From positions 732,305 through 796,304 of the forward strand of contig JAAOMT010000503.1 in NCBI GenBank assembly GCA_016748015.1: a stretch of DNA of 64,000 nucleotides, given 5' to 3'. Below, piece after piece: positions 11,373 through 22,692 of this stretch. Position 1 is the stretch's first letter; each line of letters opens with the position of its first letter. The DNA is from Geosiphon pyriformis. Its lineage: Eukaryota; Glomeromycota; Glomeromycetes; Archaeosporales; Geosiphonaceae. The notes below the pieces were generated by a model that was given only the letters and a program-made list of their open reading frames with translations, did no database searches and was not told where the DNA came from. The position numbers and the translations under genes are program-made.

Positions 11373-12213
11373 TGTTATGGAGGTGTTTTCTTGGTATATT
11401 TTAATTGTTGATTTCTCGTTTTAATTACAATCAGTTTTTCGTGAGTTTTTTTATTTTATGTGTTGAATATTAATGATGATGTACTGAAAATTTTCTCTTG
11501 ATGTTGTGATGTAAATCTTCTCTTTAATTCTAATTGTCTTTGTATATTGTGTATTCTTTCCCAGAGACTAATCTAAAATTTACCTGCTGTCTGGGGTCTT
11601 CTCTGAAGCTATTCTTGCAATTGCCTGATGTGTTTCTCTAATCTAGAAACATGGAATGTTAATAGTCTTTTTGCGATTTCTCTAAGTATATAATAAAGCT
11701 TTTTCAATTTAATTAGTAACCATGTGAATAATTTTGATCAGGAATTATTCTTCCAAAGAGTTCAGAGATGGAATGATAGTTTCATTCACTAGAGAGGGTA
11801 TGTAAATTCTATTATTAATCTTGTAATTATGATATTCATTCAATTTATTATTTTTTTTATTAATTCTTTTTGAATAAAATTTTATTTATATATTTGTTGC
11901 TTTTAGTTGAAGCTTGTTCTATTCTTTATCATTAAAAACTATTGTATATATATATAATTATTTTACAAAATAACATCTTGTAATACTCTATTTTTATTAT
12001 TTCTAAATAGTGTTTGCTGCTATTGTGAAATAGTGCTTGCTGCTTTTGCATAATAGTGCTTGCTATTATTGTAAAATAGTGCTTGCTGCTATTGTAAAAT
12101 AGTGCTTGCTGTTATTTGTAAATTATTTTTTTTTTATAACTTGTTGCTGTGCTATTTTATAATTAGCTAATTTATATTATTTATAATTCCTATTAAATTC
12201 TTGAACTGTAACA
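11373..12213 (-). repeat. Element C: 5' LTR
   Basis: Plus-strand ends are TGTTATGG and CTGTAACA; it matches 3585-4406. It holds a row of about 25-bp units built on AATAGTGCTTGCTGCT (about 12005-12115), which is longer by about a unit than in the 3' copy. The duplication ATGC follows at 12214-12217. Confidence 0.88.
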
Positions 12214-12217
12214 ATGC

Positions 12218-12426
12218 TGAGAAAGAAATTTGATGAAACTGCAGTTTCAGAAAGCTATGGATAAAACCATCAATTAAATCTCTGTCCATTATACAAAGGA
12301 CTCAACCAAAACCTTTAAATAAAAACAAAGTACCAATATTACTAACATCATCCACCAGATTAATTATTGAGCACCAAGTTACGAATTTGTTATTTGATTT
12401 GAAACCCCAAATAATTACTTGTAACA
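12218..12426 (+). mobile_element. Element B: 3' LTR, second part
   Basis: Continues the LTR interrupted at 3584: TGAGAAAGAAATTTGATG through the ATACAAAGGACTCAACC and GAGCACCAAGTTACG blocks to the end TTGTAACA. What follows at 12427 is gag coding sequence of element D, not a primer site, so this LTR is the right end of an insertion into D. Confidence 0.85.
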
Positions 12427-12948
12427 ATGTCAACAAGAGAATCACAAATTTTCTAGAAAGACCAATTGACATTGAATTAGCAAGAGAAAATTTTTATACA
12501 AAGTTAATCTAACATACCAGCTTATCATAGAATTACAGTTTTGCACCAATTATTAAAGAAATTAATTAAAAAATTGAAAAATACACTCAACAACAATTTC
12601 TTATTACCTATGCAAATAAGGATAAAAAAAAATTACAAACACCAGCAGTAATACCAAGAAAAATACAATTACCAACATAGAAGAAACAAAAAATTGAATT
12701 CCCACTATATCCATCATATCATCACACATCCAGTAGTATTATTAACATCTCAACAGATGCATCCACATCAAACACAACATCAACATTTGGACAACTTCCA
12801 TTTCAAAGTAAACAAAAGAAAGTAGAATTATTAGGAATTTATAGCAATTACTTTGAAGGATTTAAATTGTGATCCCCAATGCTATCAGAATTCCAATCAC
12901 TACCACCTCAACCAGATTTTAGAACTGCAAGTTCCTGAGAGATAACAG
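12427..12948 (+). pseudogene. Element D: gag N-terminal region (remnant)
   Basis: Matches the gag of F from about 44205 to 44710 in order: the TTAGCAAGAGAAA block (F TCAGCAAGAGAAA), CTCAACAACAATTTC, the AAATTACAAACACCAGCAGTAA block, AGTAAACAAAAGAAAGTAGAATTA and CACTACCACCTCAACCAGATTT. The reading frame is full of stops. Left part cut by the B LTR, right part by element E at 12949. Confidence 0.7.
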
Positions 12949-13920
12949 TGTTACCTGAGTAGAAAAACCAAAAAGCTATGAAAAAACGTGACTAAGAAAT
13001 GTAACAAAAAAAACGTGGTACAACTCGAGGTAACACAGAACAAATATGAGCAATAGTTAGCAATAACAAATAATAACTAGCAATAATGAGCAATAGCTAG
13101 CAATAATAAGCAATAGCTAGTAATAATAAGCAATAGCTAGCAATAATAAGCAATAGCTAGCAATAATAAAACAATTAAAAGCAATCCTGTAAAACCAAAA
13201 TAATGTATAAAAGCAAATAGCTGTAGAAGTTAAAATGACATCCAGAGAGAAAATTAGACTTTTAGGAGTCAATTAGACTCTCAGAGTTAATTAGACTCAT
13301 AGGTCATAATTATTAAATACTTCTTTTTTCAAGGATAGTTGCTATCAACCAAAATAAAATTATATTAATAAAATATCTCTTCAATTCTTCAAATCCATGT
13401 TATTATCTATTACTTAACCTGCTGGCACAATAGCTCTTGATCATGACTATTGACAGAACACTTATTTCTTATTTTATTTTTTTTATTTTTTTATTTTTTT
13501 TTTATTTTTTTTTATTTTTTTTATTTTTTTCTTGTGGAGCAGCAACATAAGAAAATCAATTATCTGAAAATAGACTTCATAATAGCCTGGTAAAAAAAGG
13601 AAGCTCTCCTTAGGTTTTTAAATATTAACATTATCTTGATAGCTTACCAGAAGAGCAAAAAGACAATGCTGGATCCTAATGACTGCACTTGTTAATTCAG
13701 AAAAGAAAGCTTACCATTATAAGAAGTTGCAATCAGCAAAAACCAAAACTCTGTGCCTTATAACCAAAGAACTCAATGAGTAAATTCACAACCAGTAATT
13801 AAGACTTTCAGAGACTGATAATCAAGACTAAGCCAACAAAATTATGCAAAAGATATATTATCAATCATTGAAAGCACCAAACATTACCATTTTCATCTCC
13901 CACCAAGTTTATCTATAACA
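12949..13920 (+). repeat. Element E: 5' LTR
   Basis: TGTTACCTGAGTAGAAAAACC to TATCTATAACA. Contains the AGCAATAGCTAGCAATAATA minisatellite (about 13040-13170), a TATAAAAG box at 13205-13212, direct TTAGACT...AGTCAATTAGACT repeats near 13250-13300, and a T-run block at about 13460-13530. Confidence 0.85.
13040..13170 (+). repeat. Minisatellite in the E LTR
   Basis: About seven units of roughly 18-20 bp, consensus AGCAATAGCTAGCAATAATA, in the U3 of the 5' LTR. The 3' LTR has the same array at about 15425-15575 with more units. Each unit holds the palindrome TAGCTA. Confidence 0.85.
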
Positions 13921-14109
13921 TTTGGTGCTCCCTGTGAGGTTATAAATCCATAGAGACCGAGCCTCTCAGAAATTCACAAAAGTGAAAAACCAAGAAAAAA
14001 CAAAGGAAAAATTACTTAGGATTCACAAAATCTTTATTTTAGCATTTTCTTTGAAAAACTCATTAAATTAAAACTCTAATTATTTAAAACCCAATCATTA
14101 AAACTCCAA

Positions 14110-14700
14110 ACATTTGAAACTTACCTTTGATAAACTCATAAAATTTGTTAAATTAAAACTCCAATTATTCAAGATTTGATTATTCAAAAACTTGTTAAAA
14201 TTAAAAACTCAAAAAATTATTCAAAACCTGATGATTCCAACCCCACTATCATATAAAGAACTTACTTTTGATAAACTTGTTAAATTAAAAACTCCAAAAA
14301 TTATTCGAAACCCAATAATTCTAACTCCACTATCGTATAAAGAACTTATCTTTGATAAACTTGTTAAATTAAAAACTCCAAAAATTATTTGAAACCCAAT
14401 AATTCCAACTCCACTATTGTATAAAAAAACTTATTTTTGATAAAATTTGTTAAAACTTCAATTCTTTAAAACCCGATAGTTTAAAATTTGAATATTTGAA
14501 ACCTGATAAATTCCAACTCCACTAGTGTAGAAAAAAACTTATCTTTAGTAAAACTTGTTAAAGTTAAAACTCCAATTATTCAAGACTCGATTATTTAAAA
14601 CCCGAACATTCAAAACCCAATAAGTCTAACTCTGCTATTGTATAAAGAAACTTATCTCAGATAAAACCTGTTAAATCTCTAGAAATTCAAAACTCCAATT
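14110..14700 (+). repeat. Degenerate tandem repeat in element E
   Basis: Units built on GATAAACTTGTTAAATTAAAAAC-type sequence plus a CCAACTCCACTAT segment recur at about 14270, 14354, 14439, 14547 and 14660. The first spacings are 84 and 85 bp and later ones about 108-113 bp. It replaces most of gag. A 66-codon open frame at 14192-14392 simply reads through the repeats and is not treated as a gene. Confidence 0.8.
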
Positions 14701-15059
14701 ATTTAAAGACCCATTGGAAGAATTCCAGAAAAAAACTACCCAGATTTATACTTACTTATACAAAGACTGCCTTCTTCCATGCCAAAAGTCAGCATTGAGA
14801 AAGTGTTAATATAAAAAAGACTTAGAGAAGAAAAAGAGATTTGAGAATCAGTAGTACTAAAATCAATTAACAAATCATCAAAACTCATCTGATGGCCCCA
14901 AGTCACAATCCACTTTCATGTGTCATATATTCAAACTCCAAGAAAAACAAGCCAATTAGTGAGAATTAGAATCAGAACTTAATTCCAATTCAAACTTTAC
15001 TGATAATGATAATGACAATTCAAACTTTGCCGACAATGACAACAACAATTCAAACTCTG

Positions 15060-15338
15060 TTTCAAATACCGAACAATATATCACACTTCTAAATCTTACA
15101 ATGAAGCAGGAATTAACTCAATTCAGTAATCATAATGAGGACATTATGGCTGAACATGCACATAATATGAATGTAGGATTTGAAATTAGATATCTTGGAC
15201 AGACCCTTATAGTTTAAAAACACCATTCACATATTAAAATAGATTTAAAAATAGCAATAGAAATTATGGCAACAACATAGAGACAAGAGAGAAATTTAGA
15301 AGATTTTGCAAAAGCTCAATTCTAAAAGAGAGAAATAA
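15060..15338 (+). pseudogene. Element E: truncated dUTPase joined to ORF3 end
   Basis: EQYITLLNLTMKQEL matches the segment just before dUTPase in D and F. A decayed motif I follows (HAHNMNVGFEIRYL, expected HDTDAGFDLRY), then KIDLKIAIEIMATT. At that point, in the middle of motif II, the sequence switches to NLEDFAKAQF-stop, resembling the ORF3 end (LDFDGAQY). A purine tract (about 15325-15338) follows. It shows an internal deletion that fused dUTPase to ORF3. Confidence 0.65.
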
Positions 15339-16358
15339 TATTACCCAAGTAGAAAAACCAAAAAGCTATGGAAAAACATGACAAAAAAACATGACAAGAA
15401 AAACACAGTACAATTCAAGATAACACAAGACAAACACAAGCAATAGCTAGTAATAATAAGCAATAGCTAACAATAATGAGCAATAGCTAGCAATAACAAG
15501 CAATAACTAGCAATAACAAGTAATAGCTAGCAATAATAAGCAATAGTTAGCAATAACAAACAATAGCTAGCAATAGTGAAGCAATTGAAAGCAATTCTGT
15601 AAAACCAAAAGAATGTATAAAAACAAATAGCTGTAGAAGTTAAAATGACATCCAGAGAAAAAATTAGACTTTCAAAAGTCAATTAGACTTTCAAAAGTCA
15701 ATTAGACTTTCAGAGTTAATTAGATTCACAGGCTATTATTATTAAATACTTCTCCTTTCAAAGATAGTTGCTATCAACCAAAATAAAATTATATTAATAA
15801 AATATCTCTTTAATTCTTTAAATCCATGTTATTATCCACTACTTAATCTGCTGGCACAATAGTTCTTGATCATGGCTATTAATAGGACACTTATTTCTTA
15901 TTTTATTTTCTTTATTTCTTTATTTTTTTTTTATTTTTTTTATTTTTTTTTATTTTTTTTATTTTTCTTTTGTGGAGCAGCAACATAGGAAAATTAACTG
16001 TCTGGAAATAGACTTCGTAATAGTCTGGTAAAAGAAGGAAGCTCCCCTTAGGTTTTTAAATATTAATGTTATCTTGATAGCTTACCAGAAGAGCAAAAAG
16101 ACAATGCTGGACCCTAATGACTGCACTTGTTAATTCAGAAAAGAAAGCTTACTATTATAAGAAGTTGCAATCAGCGAAAACCAAAACTCTGTGCCTTATA
16201 ACCAAAGAACTCAATGAGTAAATTTACAACCAATAGTTAAGATCTTCAAAGACTAATAATCAAAACTAAGCCAACAGAATTACACAAAAAATGCATTACC
16301 AATTATTGAAAGCACCAAATATTATCATTTCCATCCCCCACCAAGTTTACCCATAACA
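15339..16358 (+). repeat. Element E: 3' LTR
   Basis: TATTACCCAAGTAGAAAAACC to CCCATAACA; matches 12949-13920, with a longer minisatellite and one extra TTAGACTTTCAAAAGTCAA unit at about 15665-15715. TATA-like GTATAAAAACAAATAGC near 15617. Confidence 0.85.
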
Positions 16359-17480
16359 ATGACATCAAAGGAAGAGAAAAAAGAGAATCAAGAATTTAAT
16401 TATCAAAATCCGATCACAGAAAATCCAGAAGTTGAAATCCCAAACATTCAGATCCAGCAAACTCAAAATAATCCAAATCCTGAAGCAATTAATCAGCAAA
16501 ACTTATCTCCAGTAATTATCATCAATCAGCCACCAATTGAACTGATTTAATAGCAGCCACTTTAGCAACCTATTTAACAACCACTTCAACTACCTCCACA
16601 ACCACAGTAGTCTCTTTAACAGCCACAACAACAACTTTAACCAATATACCAACAACTGATCAGACCAATGGCTTACACTTCAATTGCAAAACTTGAAAAA
16701 TTCACTGGCAAAGAGGACGATACCCAAGTGTTGTTAAATAATGTGGAAAAAGCCATCATAGCCAATAGATAAGATGACACCAGAGCCATGCAAGCCATTT
16801 TTTATTTCCTTTAGAATACTGCCAATTTATGGTATCAAAGCTTAGCAAACAAATCTCAAGATTTTAATACATTTAAGCTTGCATTCCTATAATACTTCAG
16901 CAATAATAATAGTATTAATTGTCTAGCAAATACCTTCACCACTATCAAACAGGGAGATACTAAAGCAGTCACCACTTACTTGGGACGTTTCCATCAAAAT
17001 CTGTGCCAAATACAAGTCATCAACACCAATTATTTTACTGTAGTCCAGATCCTGAATCAGTTTATTTGTGGATTACATAGTAGCATCTTGCAATGCGTAT
17101 GACCACTACATCTAGCCAACTTACAAGACACAGTTATACACACCAGAAATTTTGAATCAGCTGAATTAGAAACTAATCATGCCCAAGCTGTAAATCTAAT
17201 AATAAATGAATCATCTAACTTGGATTCCAAACTAAAGCAATTCAATAATTCGATCAATCAGAAAATCAAAAGATACTTAGCTGACAATCATGCAATTTAT
17301 TAACTACCACAATGACACAATAATTCAGGAAACATGAATTGTTTTCACAATCAGTCGCATCCATTATTATTATTCAATCAGCCATGACAACCAAAAACAC
17401 ATGTCTGTCACCACTATAATAAACAAAACTATATTCGAGCCAACTGCCATTTTTATAATAACACATGATTGGGAAATCAA
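16359..17480 (+). pseudogene. Element D: gag (capsid and nucleocapsid)
   Basis: The region opens with NQEFNYQNPITENPEVE, matching F at about 44765. A Q/P-rich stretch follows, then the retrotransposon Gag capsid (KLEKFTGKEDDTQV, NLWYQSLANKSQDF, FIC/HGLHSSILQ), then FHNQSHP... and a weak zinc-knuckle remnant (CHHYNKQNYIRANCHFY, one Cys changed). Many codons are stops of CAA/CAG or TGG origin. Capsid would package the element RNA in a working copy; this one is dead. Confidence 0.75.
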
Positions 17481-17867
17481 TACTGAAACTCCAATTGCAG
17501 CATTTAAACTCCATATTATTATACAAATCAAAACCAATATTAACCTACTTACTTGCCAATGACACAGCAGTCAATATATTAATTACTCATATATCAACTT
17601 CCTGTTTATCAACTGCAGCCACCAGTGATATATTAACTATTACAGCCACAGATAATTTATCAAACACCCACAGTTCAAACACCACCATCAAACTCAGCTC
17701 AGATGACATCAAGAAACCCTAGATTAAAAGTCACTTAAAATTGGAGATCAGCAATAGTTGTTCACCAACCAATTCCCAGCTTCTCCCACCAACCAACAGG
17801 ATTACATTCTCAGAATTCGGAAACTGGGCACACCCAAAATCCGAATTCCCAACACTATTTAAGTCTC

Positions 17868-18415
17868 TTGGTTTCCTCAGAAAACACTCAATCCAACAAT
17901 CCAGAAACCAACCAACAATCAACACTTATTAGCAACATTTTACCAGCTACCATTACTGAGAATAAATTACTGAATGCCATCTTTCCATTTGAACTCAAGG
18001 AATTGGCAGCCACACTGTTATTTAGTAGAGCTGCTCTCGAAGAAAAACTTATTACTGCTATATACACAGATATCAAAGTTGATGACTACCTTATCAAACT
18101 GATTCTAGACAGTGGATCAGCTGACAGCATTATTACAAGACAACTTATGGACCAATTAGGTTGCCAAGTTGATTGAGCTGTCAGCATATGAATTATTACT
18201 ACTAATAGAGTAACCAAAACTTTTATTGACAAGATTGATGATTTTCTCTTTGAAGTAAACAGTATTATTACCCCAATCAAAGTTTTAGTGATAGAAGCTA
18301 TGCAGTACTAGACATTAGTTGGTAATGACTGGTTAGTCAAAACCAATGCCATGCTCGACTGGAACACACAGAAACTACAGCTTAACCAGAATGGCCGACA
18401 CATGTGAGTACCTGC
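17868..18415 (+). pseudogene. Element D: aspartic protease
   Basis: Retropepsin-like: FSRAALEEKLITAIYTD, IKLILDSGSADSIIT with the active-site D-S-G intact, RQLMDQLG, then a stop at 18174. The frame resumes with TNRVTK...DDFLFEVNSIITPIKVLVIEA and GNDWLVKTNAMLDW. This is the only one of the three protease copies whose DSG survives; F has DSR and C has NSR. Further stops (CGA to TGA, CAA to TAG) prevent a full product. Confidence 0.8.
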
Positions 18416-18776
18416 CATATATGGTCATTTTAAGACTACCAACTCACTAGCATTATTTATTAAGTTCAAAGAAGAAGAAAAGAAACCTACTTGAGAAGTC
18501 TATCAAGTGTTATGGGCTGAAAGAGACCACAACAAGTTACCACCAATACCCTTCTGAGATGACAATGGAAAAAAAAACAAAAGGAAGAACTTACCTGGAA
18601 TGCCGATCAAACCTAAGAAACCAACAACAACCAGGAAGAGCTAATAAATTAGGAGTGAGAAAAAAATACAAAAAGAAAAAGAAAGAAAAAAGAAGAAGAA
18701 CCAATATCAACTACCACTGCCACTTACAACTCATACACATATAATCTACCACAACTATCTAACTATTATCACCCAA

Positions 18777-19060
18777 AACTGGTATGTGTCAATTGTGGCA
18801 AAAAATTGTTGTCAATAAGCGCATGCTGCGGCAATGATGAGAAATACCAGACAGCAACTAAGTTCTATTGCTGTTTATGCCTTATTAACTGCTTTGGAAA
18901 ACCAAAACGAGTTGGAAAATAGGATAATAAGCCATGCTTGGCTTGTGGAGAAACTTTTCTCAATGAAGGAATGTGAAATGACATTCTTGGGAGAGAAGAA
19001 ACATGTAACAAATTATTTTAGTATATGATTCTAATAAGTAATTGGATAAAAAAAGGGACA
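18777..19060 (+). pseudogene. Element D: Cys-rich domain
   Basis: Broken copy of the Cys-rich domain seen in C and F. The pieces are LVCVNCGKKLLSISACCGNDE, a YCCLCLINCFG stretch and a CLACGETF stretch, in two frames with stops. It precedes a helical segment and the dUTPase, as in F. Confidence 0.6.
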
Positions 19061-19662
19061 CCCATAAATGCTGCTTAAAGACAAGCAGTCAAATGTCTGG
19101 ACAGCTGTCCACACAATAATGACAAAATATGGTGAATGACACTTGCCAAAATCAAAAGAGTGTTACCAAAAAAAATAAGAACAATTAAAAATAACCCACC
19201 TAAATCCATAGAACTTGACTGGGATCCAGAACCAGTCATAAATCTCTTGGATCCAGAACAGTTCCACAAACACTACTAAGAATTAGCATCCACAAGAGAA
19301 GAGCAAGAGCAATGCTTAAAGCAGCTGAACACCCAACTGTGTTAATATTGCCTAATTCCATGTGACTTCTAATATTGTAATGAGTGTGATCTTATTTACA
19401 ATTCACTACTACACATGATCTACACAATCCCAGAAAAGGAAGAACCAATCAGCAGTTGTGCATCAAAATTGGAATCAACTTTCAATTTTGATTCAAACTC
19501 TGACAATGATAACAATGAAAACAACAGTTCCAGCTTTGCTCAACATAGCAACAAAAATTACGATAATTTAAACTCTGATTCAAACCCCGAAACATACATC
19601 ACACTTTCTAATCTTACTAAGAAACAGGAACTTAAAGGTTCAGCAATAATAATAAAGGTATT

Positions 19663-20853
19663 ATGCCAGAACGTGCACATGATACTGATGCAGGGTTTGA
19701 TCTGAGATATCTGAAAAAAGATCTCATCAAATTGGAACCCCATTTGCATATCTGCATTGATCTTAAAATAGCACTAGAAATTTCAGCAACAACAATGGTT
19801 CAGTTAGCATCTAGGAGTAGCTTAACCAAAAGAAGAATCAACATTAGGAGAGGAATAATTAATGTAAGATACATAGGAAATATTATTGCTATGCTACAAA
19901 ATGACTCAGAAAAAACATATATTATAGATCTAAATGAAAAAATAGTACAGGCAATATTCCTGCCTCTAATTAAAATAGCTCAATTAGTATCAGTGAGAAA
20001 CAGAGAAAAATTAGGGATAACAGCAAGAAGAATACAAGAATTCGAATCCACAGGTAGAATAGATGTACCAGTTAATATGACAAAGAAAGAAATTGTTGAC
20101 AAGGAAGAAATTATCTCCATCTGTCAATTAATTTTCATTCCACCATATGACCAGTACATGGTAACTATAGAGAGAAAAATAAAGAATCAGGTTCAGATTT
20201 TTGAGACAGAAGCAACACTTTGTGAATTAAGAGAGATTGGATTAGTCAATCTACACATATCAGCTAAGAACCACAGTTACATCAAAATTTCCATTTACAA
20301 CAACACAGAAAACGTCATCAAGATACCAGAAAGAACCACCATTGGATATTTAATCACAAAAATTGAAGAACAACTACCAAATTCTATTCTAGACTTTTCA
20401 CAACTGTGTGAATATGTAAATATCACATCACAAACAATATATGGACAAGAAAAATATTATCTGCTCCAACCAGAACAATTGGAACAGCTGAATTTGGGAA
20501 ACTTAAATTCATTTCAACAAATGCAACTCAAGATATTACTTAACAATTTCAATGACATCTTTGCCAGTAAAAATAAATTTGGCAGAACTAATATAATTCA
20601 GTACCAGATTAAAACTGGAGATGTAATGCCAATAAAACAAAAAGCATATAGAATACTATCAGCCAGCCATAAGATTATTCATCAAAAAATCAACCAAATG
20701 CTTGACAACAGACTAATTCAGTTATCAATAAGCCCATGGTCATCACCAGTGGTACTAGTCCAGAAGAAGAATGGAAAGATCTGTTTTTGTGTGGATTATC
20801 GAAAATTAAATGGGGTATCTAAAGGTAATAGCTATTCAACTTCAAAGATCTAA
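19663..20853 (+). pseudogene. Element D: dUTPase, linker and start of RT
   Basis: One open frame of 396 codons. Residues about 1-125 are dUTPase: motif I HDTDAGFDLRY, motif II QLASRSSLTKR, motif III GIINVRYIGNI (catalytic Asp replaced by Asn) and motif V RRIQEFESTGR (consensus RGxxGFGSTG degraded). Residues about 126-300 are the linker shared with F. From about 315 the RT begins (PIKQKAYR, RLIQLSISPWSSPVVLV, FCVDYRKLNG). A stop at 20851 ends it in front of motif A. The dUTPase is therefore doubly damaged here. Upstream sits an acidic N/D/S-rich stretch (about 19430-19650). Confidence 0.83.
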
Positions 20854-21429
20854 GAACTGTTCAATGCTTTTAGAGGAAAGAAATGGTTCTCAACTTTAGA
20901 CTTAGACAGTAATTACTGGCAAGTAGCCATAAAGACAGAAGATAAAGAAAAAACAGCTTTTACAACATGGGAAAGAAATTTTGAATTCAAAGTTATGCCA
21001 TTTGGCTTGATAAATGTGTCAACAATATTCCAATAACTCATGAAAATTGTTTATACTGGACTACTGTAGAAATTTGTAGTTGTTTACTTAGACAACACAA
21101 ATGTGTTTTCCAAAACATTTGATGACCATCTATATCATCTTCAACAAGTATTTGAAAGATTGAAAAAAGCAGAATTGAAGTTAAATGCAAACAAATGTTT
21201 TTTTGAAAAAACAGAACTCAAATTCTTAGGACATGTGGTGAGCAAAGATGGCATCAAAACAGATCTGGATAAGATTACAATAGTAAAAAACTTTCTAGTA
21301 CCAACTAATTTGACAAAACTAAGAGCATTTTTAGGATTCACAGACTATTATCAATATTTTATCAAGGACTTTTCTAAACTGGCTCAACTATTTCATTATC
21401 TACAAACCAAGAATATAAAGTACAAATAG
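20854..21429 (+). pseudogene. Element D: reverse transcriptase catalytic part
   Basis: FSTLDLDSNYWQVAI (motif A), KVMPFGLINVSTIFQ (motif B, degraded), VVVYLDNTNVFSKTF (active site with YLDN instead of YxDD), LKKAELKLNANKCFF, LKFLGHVVSKDGIKTD and FLGFTDYYQYF. Stops at about 20851, 21034 and 21067. Second half is open as 21103-21429. Confidence 0.82.
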
Positions 21430-21447
21430 ACAGAAGCTCAACAAGAA

Positions 21448-21888
21448 GTGTTTAACACACTGAGAAGAAAACTTATTCAAGCTCTAGTACTGATCTATTC
21501 AGATTACAGTAAACCATTCATTATTACTACAGATGCATTAGGCCAAGCATTGGAAGCAGTACTATCACAGAGAAAACCAGATGGAAGAAAACATCTAGTA
21601 GTATATACCAGCAGAAGCTTAAGTCCAGCTGAAAAAAACTATAAAACACCAGTATTGGAACACTTAGCAATCTATTGGGCAGTCATGAAATGGAAAGAAT
21701 ACTTGAGCCAAAAGTTTGAAGTATATATAGATTACAAAGAATTGACTTCAATCCAGAAGCAAAAATTTGGAGATGATCACCATGCCAGATGGAAAATAGA
21801 ACTTTCACCATTTAATTATACAGTACATTACAAAAAAGGAAAAAAAAATAGAAATGCCGATGGATTGTCACAAATAAAACAAATCTAA
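21448..21888 (+). pseudogene. Element D: RNase H domain of pol
   Basis: Open for 146 codons: FIITTDALGQALEAVLSQ with the first Asp, LEHLAIYWAVMKW with the Glu, YIDYKELTSIQ with another Asp, and RNADGLSQI at the end. It is in the same frame as the preceding RT piece apart from a stop at 21427. It would remove RNA from the RNA-DNA hybrid in a working element. Confidence 0.82.
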
Positions 21889-22092
21889 AAAAACATTTCA
21901 ACCAAAAAATATAATAAAAAGATGAACATACAAAAATATCAACAACTTCAATATTATATAAATACTTAATTGTTCAAGGAGAAATTATTTTAAAAAAAAC
22001 AAAACAACATAAAACAGCAATTAAAATAATTTATCAACCATCAAAATATACTTTACCAGAAGAACAAAAGAAATTCAGATCAACCAACCAAA

Positions 22093-22692
22093 GTGATTAC
22101 AGAACCAGAAAAAGAGACAGTATTATTTAACATGCACTCAGATCCAACAGCAGAACATTTTCACAAAGAAGCAATCATGGAAAGAATTAGAAAAAGATAC
22201 TATTGGCCATTAATGTATCCAGATATCATTCAATATGTTCAAAATTGTGATGCTTGTCAAAGAAGAAGTGGAACAAAACCCAGTGAATCATTAAAACCAA
22301 TTAAAGTGAGACAACTATTTGACCATATTAAAATTAACTTAGTCGGACCATTAACTATTACCAGCAGAGGCAACAGATATATTGCAATAGCCATGAATTA
22401 TCTCACAAAATGACCAGAAGCAAAAGCCATTCAAAGAACAAATGCAGAATTCATTGCTGAATTTGTTCATCAAAATTTGATCTATTGACATGGATGTTCA
22501 AAAGAACTATTATCAGATCAAGGAACTCATTTTGTGAATAAAACATTAGAAAAATTAAGTCAAAGATTTGGAATTAAAAAACTATTGTCATCATCATACC
22601 ATCCACAAACCAATGGATTAGTTAAAAGATTCAATAGAATATTGTGTAAAGCAATTGCCAAAATCAGCCAAGAAAATCAAGATGAATAAGAT
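22093..22692 (+). pseudogene. Element D: integrase zinc-binding and catalytic core
   Basis: HHCC part: MHSDPTAEHFHKE...YYWPLMYPDI...NCDACQRR. Core: first acidic residue replaced (FDHIKINLVGPL, Asp to Asn), second kept (LLSDQGTHFVN), third replaced (NGLVKRFNRILC, Glu to Lys). Stops at 22411, 22486 and 22687. With two of three D,D-35-E residues lost it cannot be active. Confidence 0.8.

Larger units (their letters stand above)
3585..12213 (-). mobile_element. Element C: Ty3/gypsy retrotransposon lacking integrase
   Basis: A - strand element bounded by two LTRs of the same type (5' LTR 11373-12213, 3' LTR 3585-4406) and a 4-bp target duplication ATGC (3581-3584 and 12214-12217). In element order it holds gag, protease, Cys-rich domain, dUTPase, RT and RNase H, then goes straight from the end of RNase H to the last part of ORF3. 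The integrase and most of ORF3 are missing, and a solo LTR of the other subfamily interrupts gag at 10032-10910. Its LTRs differ strongly from those of A, B, D and F, so it is a related but separate subfamily. Many stops and frame changes show it is dead. Confidence 0.88.
12949..16358 (+). mobile_element. Element E: short, deleted gypsy derivative (non-autonomous)
   Basis: Two LTRs of a third type (12949-13920 and 15339-16358) enclose only about 1.4 kb. The internal part has a primer-site-like start (TTTGGTGCTCCCTGTGAGG), a leader, a degenerate tandem repeat and an acidic N/S/D stretch. Then comes the first third of a dUTPase joined directly to an ORF3-like end (FAKAQF-stop) and a purine tract. 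Protease, RT, RNase H and integrase are absent, so it could only have moved with help from a fuller relative. It sits in the gag of D. No matching target duplication is visible (ACAG before, ATGA after). Confidence 0.8.

Noticed and set aside
13040-13170. Regular repeats that might look like a CRISPR array
   Set aside because: Units are directly adjacent without unique spacers, lie inside an LTR, and recur in the partner LTR. The genome is eukaryotic.
14192-14392. 66-codon frame in element E
   Set aside because: It reads through the 84-bp tandem repeat and has no other support.
12945-16362. Target duplication around element E
   Set aside because: ACAG and ATGA do not match.
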